The notes below the pieces were generated by a model. The model did no database searches. It saw nothing but the letters and a program-made list of their open reading frames with translations, and was not told the origin of the DNA. From Phycisphaerales bacterium (lineage in GTDB: Bacteria; Planctomycetota; Phycisphaerae; Phycisphaerales; UBA1924), in contig JAIEQQ010000039.1 of assembly GCA_019747615.1 (NCBI GenBank), positions 1 to 8,296 on the forward strand: a stretch of 8,296 bases of DNA. The letters are read 5' to 3'. Below, piece after piece: positions 5,464-8,296 of the stretch (positions are counted from its first letter, which is position 1; each line of letters opens with the position of its first letter). The position numbers and the translations under genes were made by a program.

Positions 5464-5483
5464 TCGGAATCTTCCGAACGTTC
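5464..5483. promoter_or_regulatory. Overlapping dyads in the divergent acetyltransferase/outer-membrane gap
   Basis: TCGGAA-TC-TTCCGA (5464-5477) overlaps the 8-base palindrome GAACGTTC (5476-5483), within the 123-base region between the two divergent starts. The placement suits a regulator acting on one or both genes. A possible plus-strand -10 (TACACT, 5531-5536) lies 36 bases before the outer-membrane ATG with no clear -35. No promoter is firmly supported. Confidence 0.3.
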
Positions 5484-5572
5484 ACCGACCCTGGCGGTCG
5501 CTCGGGCGCGCGATCTGGCTCGCGATCAGGTACACTCGGCTTCCTGCCCTCTTCTCTGTGGGGTCTGTCACG

Positions 5573-7030
5573 ATGACCAATCGCCCTCGTGTCTCCATCT
5601 TGTTGCTCACGCTCGGTGCCGCGCTGGGCATGGCACCCTCGCACGCACTGGCCCAGACCGGCCCTGCCGACACGCGCCGGATCGATCGCATCCTGCGTAC
5701 CGGCACCGAGTCGGACGACTATCGCCTGCGTGTTGACACGAGCCTCTCGCTCGCGGAGCGCTCGCAGATCGATGTCGGCGGATATCTGGCGTTCACCGGC
5801 CTCTTCCGCAACGACGCCACGAACTCCACGCGCCTCTGGCAACCGGAGGCGGTGATCTACGGGCGCGCCAACATCGACGGCGCTCACCAGTTCTTCGTTC
5901 GCGGGCGATTCCTCTATCGCACATTTTCCGATGGCGACAGCTTCGACGGGCGGGGCGACCGCTGGACCGAGCCCTTCGCTGATCGCTACTGGTACGAGTT
6001 CGATTCTCGCAAGGCCATGTCCGCGTATCACGGCGAGAACCCGGACTTCAACTTCAACCTTCGCGTCGGGCGGCAGTTCATCGAGTGGGGCAGCGGCATC
6101 ACGCTTTCTGAGACGCTGTACGCCGTGACGCCGACGATCGAGTTCACGCGCCAGTTCAAACTCGAAGGACTCGCGGGCATCACGCCCGATCACACTGCGG
6201 ACTTTGACGGCTCGCGGTGGAGCTTTGACGAAAAGACGCGGCGCGCGTACTTCGGCGGGCGACTGGCGTACACGTTCGAGCAGGGGCAGGAGATCTACGG
6301 CTTCGTGCTGCACATGGTGGACAACTACAACGACAACCGGGCGCGCCCGCCGCTGACGCCGATTGGCTTTGTGAACTTCAAGTACGACTCGACGTACTTC
6401 GGCCTGGGCTCGACCGGCTCGCTCGGCAGCGACTGGCTGTATCAGGCCGAGGGGATCTTTCAGACCGGCGAGAGCTACTCCGACCCGCTACGCGGCGCGC
6501 AGCGTGTTCAGGACATCTCGGCCGGTGCGGCAAGATTGATGCTCACGTACCTGCTGCGCGACGACAGTCAGTCTCGCATCGAGGGCGAGTTGCTCTACGC
6601 CACCGGCGACAGCGACCGCAACAACGCGACATCGACACTCTCGGGAAATCTACCGGGCTCGACGGACAACCAGTTCAACGCCCTGGGCTATGCCAACACC
6701 GGCCTGGCCTTCGCGCCAGCGCTGTCGAACCTCGGCTCGATGCGGCTGGGCTTCTCGACGTTCCCGTTCAAGTCTGACGAAACCTTCGACGCGCTGCAGG
6801 TCGGCGTCGATGCCTTCGCATTCGTCAAGCCCAACCGTCGCGGCCCGATTGACGACCTCTCCAGCGAGAGCACGTTCCTCGGCGGCGAGCTGGACGTCTA
6901 CGCCAACTGGCGCATCACCAGCGATCTGTCGATCACCGCCCGTTACGGCATCTTCCTCCCCTCTGCCGGGATCTCCGGTGGCCGCAACGCGCGCCACTTC
7001 GTGCTCTTCGGTGTCACGCTCGCGTTCTGA
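5573..7030 (+). CDS. Outer-membrane beta-barrel protein, porin-like (alginate-export/DUF1302-like)
   Basis: Probable outer-membrane channel or barrel of 485 residues. ATG at 5573 gives a clean signal peptide: basic MTNRPR, a hydrophobic stretch at 7-21, and cleavage after ALA27 before Gln28. The frame is open upstream to 4832, but that part reads through the tRNA and the antisense of the acetyltransferase and is not credible. The mature protein alternates aromatic and polar residues as in transmembrane strands (NFNLRVGRQFIEWGSG, RRAYFGGRLAYTFEQGQEIY, LDVYANWRITSDLSITARYG) and ends in Phe, the usual barrel signal. VGRQFIEWG resembles the GRQ motif of alginate-export and DUF1302-type barrels; the substrate cannot be assigned. 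The Shine-Dalgarno is weak. The next gene starts 60 bases downstream. Confidence 0.8.
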   Translation: MTNRPRVSILLLTLGAALGMAPSHALAQTGPADTRRIDRILRTGTESDDYRLRVDTSLSLAERSQIDVGGYLAFTGLFRNDATNSTRLWQPEAVIYGRANIDGAHQFFVRGRFLYRTFSDGDSFDGRGDRWTEPFADRYWYEFDSRKAMSAYHGENPDFNFNLRVGRQFIEWGSGITLSETLYAVTPTIEFTRQFKLEGLAGITPDHTADFDGSRWSFDEKTRRAYFGGRLAYTFEQGQEIYGFVLHMVDNYNDNRARPPLTPIGFVNFKYDSTYFGLGSTGSLGSDWLYQAEGIFQTGESYSDPLRGAQRVQDISAGAARLMLTYLLRDDSQSRIEGELLYATGDSDRNNATSTLSGNLPGSTDNQFNALGYANTGLAFAPALSNLGSMRLGFSTFPFKSDETFDALQVGVDAFAFVKPNRRGPIDDLSSESTFLGGELDVYANWRITSDLSITARYGIFLPSAGISGGRNARHFVLFGVTLAF

Positions 7031-7090
7031 ACCCTGCTTTGCCCTTGAACCGCTCAAGTCACCGTCCGAACCCATCCGCCGAGGTCGCTC

Positions 7091-7801
7091 ATGGCCCGAT
7101 CATCACTCATCGTCTCAATCGTGGCGCTCGTCGCGCTTTCCGGCTGTGCTCGCACCGTGGTTGTCGATCCGCTGGTCACCACGTATCCGGCCGATGACGT
7201 GCAGGCGGAGCTGGCGTATTGGCACTCGCTGCCCTCGCGATCGGCGGTGAGCAACGACGAGGGGCTTCACGGGCTCATCCTGCTGGCCGATACCGAAGAC
7301 GCCGCGGGGTCGTACGAGGCTCGCGTGACGCTGGCCAAGGAGCGGGGCTGGCTCTCAGAGGGCTTTGATGAGCCGGCCAACCTGGCCATGCAGCGCGGCT
7401 CGCTGGCGCGTTCCATCGCGGTGATCTGCAAGATCAAGGGCGGGGTCATGATGCAGCTCACCGGCCCGAACGCGCGCTACGCGACGCGCGAGCTGGTCTC
7501 GATGGGCATGATCCCCGAGGGCTCAAGCGAGAACCAGTCGATCACCGGGCTGGAGTTCATGTCCGTGATCACCCAGGCGCAGGACTATCTCAACGCGGGC
7601 GCGCCCGCGGCACCGACACCCGCAAGCCCGATCGCTCCCGGCGCATCGCCGACGCCGGCAGCAACCGGCGCGACGACCGAAGCGCCGGGCGCAAGCGCGG
7701 TGCCCGCCAAGCCGTCGCCCGCCCCTGGCACTCCCGAGCCCTCTTCGCTCCCGCAAATGACGCCGATTCCTTCAGCACCACCGGTGCCTTCAAAGCCGTA
7801 A
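7091..7801 (+). CDS. Lipoprotein with Pro/Ala-rich C-terminal tail, function unknown (236 aa)
   Basis: No named family is recognised. ATG at 7091 has GAGG 6 bases upstream. The lipoprotein signal is clear: MARSS, a hydrophobic core at 6-16, then lipobox LSGC with Cys19 as the lipidation site. Residues about 35-165 are a globular region with short helices. From about residue 168 to the end the protein is a low-complexity Pro/Ala/Ser/Thr tail (repeated AP, TP, SP pairs), probably an extended linker that could cross the periplasm or bind the wall. The CHASE2 gene starts 9 bases after its stop, so cotranscription is very likely and a joint envelope role is plausible. The barrel gene upstream may belong to the same transcript. 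Confidence 0.82.
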   Translation: MARSSLIVSIVALVALSGCARTVVVDPLVTTYPADDVQAELAYWHSLPSRSAVSNDEGLHGLILLADTEDAAGSYEARVTLAKERGWLSEGFDEPANLAMQRGSLARSIAVICKIKGGVMMQLTGPNARYATRELVSMGMIPEGSSENQSITGLEFMSVITQAQDYLNAGAPAAPTPASPIAPGASPTPAATGATTEAPGASAVPAKPSPAPGTPEPSSLPQMTPIPSAPPVPSKP

Positions 7802-7810
7802 GCCCCGCCC

Positions 7811-8296
7811 ATGGCCAGCCCCTCTTCCGCGACGCGGCGCAAACTCCGACTCGCGCGGACGCAAGTCGCGCTGGGCGTCGTGATGACGCTCCTTGCTGGC
7901 GTGCTGTGGTACACCGGCACGCTCGGCCCGGTCGAGCGACTCACGCTCGACTGGCGGGCCCAGTGGTTTGGCACGAGCTCGCCCGGGCCGAGCGAGAAGC
8001 TCGCGGTCATCGCGATCGACCAAGCGGCACTGGACAACATCGGCCGCTGGCCCTGGAAGCGCGAGGACCTGGCGCTGATCATCCGCGAGCTGGATCGCGC
8101 CGGGGCCAAGGTCATCGCGCTGGATCTCTTGCTCAACGACCCAGAGAAGGCCCGATGGGTGCCGACCACTGCCTTGGCGACGCCCGCGACCGGTGAAGCG
8201 GCGCCGCCGGGCACGCAGTTCGTCAGCACCGTCGGCGATGAGGCCCTGGCCAGCGCGATCGAAGCCCACGGCAAGGTCATCGTCGCCACCGGCTTT
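7811..8296 (+). CDS. CHASE2-domain sensor protein, N-terminal part (cut by window edge)
   Basis: CHASE2 is an extracytoplasmic sensor domain found at the N-terminus of adenylate cyclases, histidine kinases, serine/threonine kinases and phosphatases. ATG at 7811 gives 162 residues to the edge. A basic start is followed by a membrane segment at about 18-39. The CHASE2 hallmarks follow: the RLTLDWRAQWFG entry (43-54), then LAVIAIDQAALDNIGRWPWK with IDxxxLxxxGRWPWxR at about 69-85, then GAKVIALDLLLNDP (about 99-112). The output domain lies outside the window, so the protein type is unknown. An insertion of about 30 Ala/Thr/Pro-rich residues follows LLLNDPEK. There is no clear Shine-Dalgarno; translation may be coupled to the lipoprotein gene 9 bases upstream. 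Confidence 0.85.
   Translation, partial: MASPSSATRRKLRLARTQVALGVVMTLLAGVLWYTGTLGPVERLTLDWRAQWFGTSSPGPSEKLAVIAIDQAALDNIGRWPWKREDLALIIRELDRAGAKVIALDLLLNDPEKARWVPTTALATPATGEAAPPGTQFVSTVGDEALASAIEAHGKVIVATGF

Noticed and set aside
4832..5572. Extension of the barrel gene upstream to 4832
   Set aside because: The first 247 codons read antisense through tRNA-Leu (the familiar spurious 'GGSRTHTPLAGKRI' peptide) and the acetyltransferase. The signal peptide at 5573 marks the real start.
5450..6313. N-terminal extension of the acetyltransferase
   Set aside because: It is antisense to the barrel gene and lies outside the GNAT domain, which begins at the ATG at 5449.
7585..8289. 234-codon minus-strand frame
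   Set aside because: It is antisense to the lipoprotein tail and CHASE2 gene. Its Gly/Ala-rich end merely mirrors the Pro/Ala tail.

Overview
The window joins two kinds of DNA at a leucine tRNA gene. From the left edge to about 4842, all supported genes are on the minus strand and look like part of an integrated mobile element. From 4843 to the right edge lies what looks like ordinary chromosome: the tRNA, an acetyltransferase, and a plus-strand run of envelope genes. GC content is high throughout. The outer-membrane beta-barrel protein and lipoprotein point to a diderm bacterium. The overall style (GC-rich, Ala/Arg-rich, weak Shine-Dalgarno sequences on several host genes, a CHASE2 protein) would fit a planctomycete such as a Phycisphaerae member, but no marker gene proves this.

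Element (1 to about 4842), read leftward from the tRNA: a control region with several dyads (4509-4629); an unrecognised 240-residue protein ending in a probable winged helix; a small excisionase-type helix-turn-helix protein; a Toprim primase fused to a RepA-like hexameric helicase and a C-terminal winged helix, coupled by a GTGA overlap; a 405-base gap with eight CCGCCAA heptamers and a large stem-loop, the best candidate replication origin; an unrecognised helical 243-residue protein; and the start of a DUF5681-like protein that runs off the window. This order (control, excisionase-like, primase-helicase, then phage-packaging-like genes) resembles a prophage or phage satellite. No integrase, terminase large subunit, portal or capsid gene is visible, so that identity is inferred.

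Junction: tRNA-Leu(UAA) at 4843-4927 on the minus strand has its 3' end facing the element, the usual target arrangement for tyrosine-recombinase integration. No second att copy is inside the window.

Host side: a GNAT acetyltransferase lies just upstream of the tRNA and is divergent from a signal-peptide-bearing beta-barrel protein. The barrel gene is followed by a lipoprotein with a long Pro/Ala-rich tail and, 9 bases later, by a CHASE2 sensor protein cut by the window edge. The last two probably share a transcript and may form an envelope-sensing unit.
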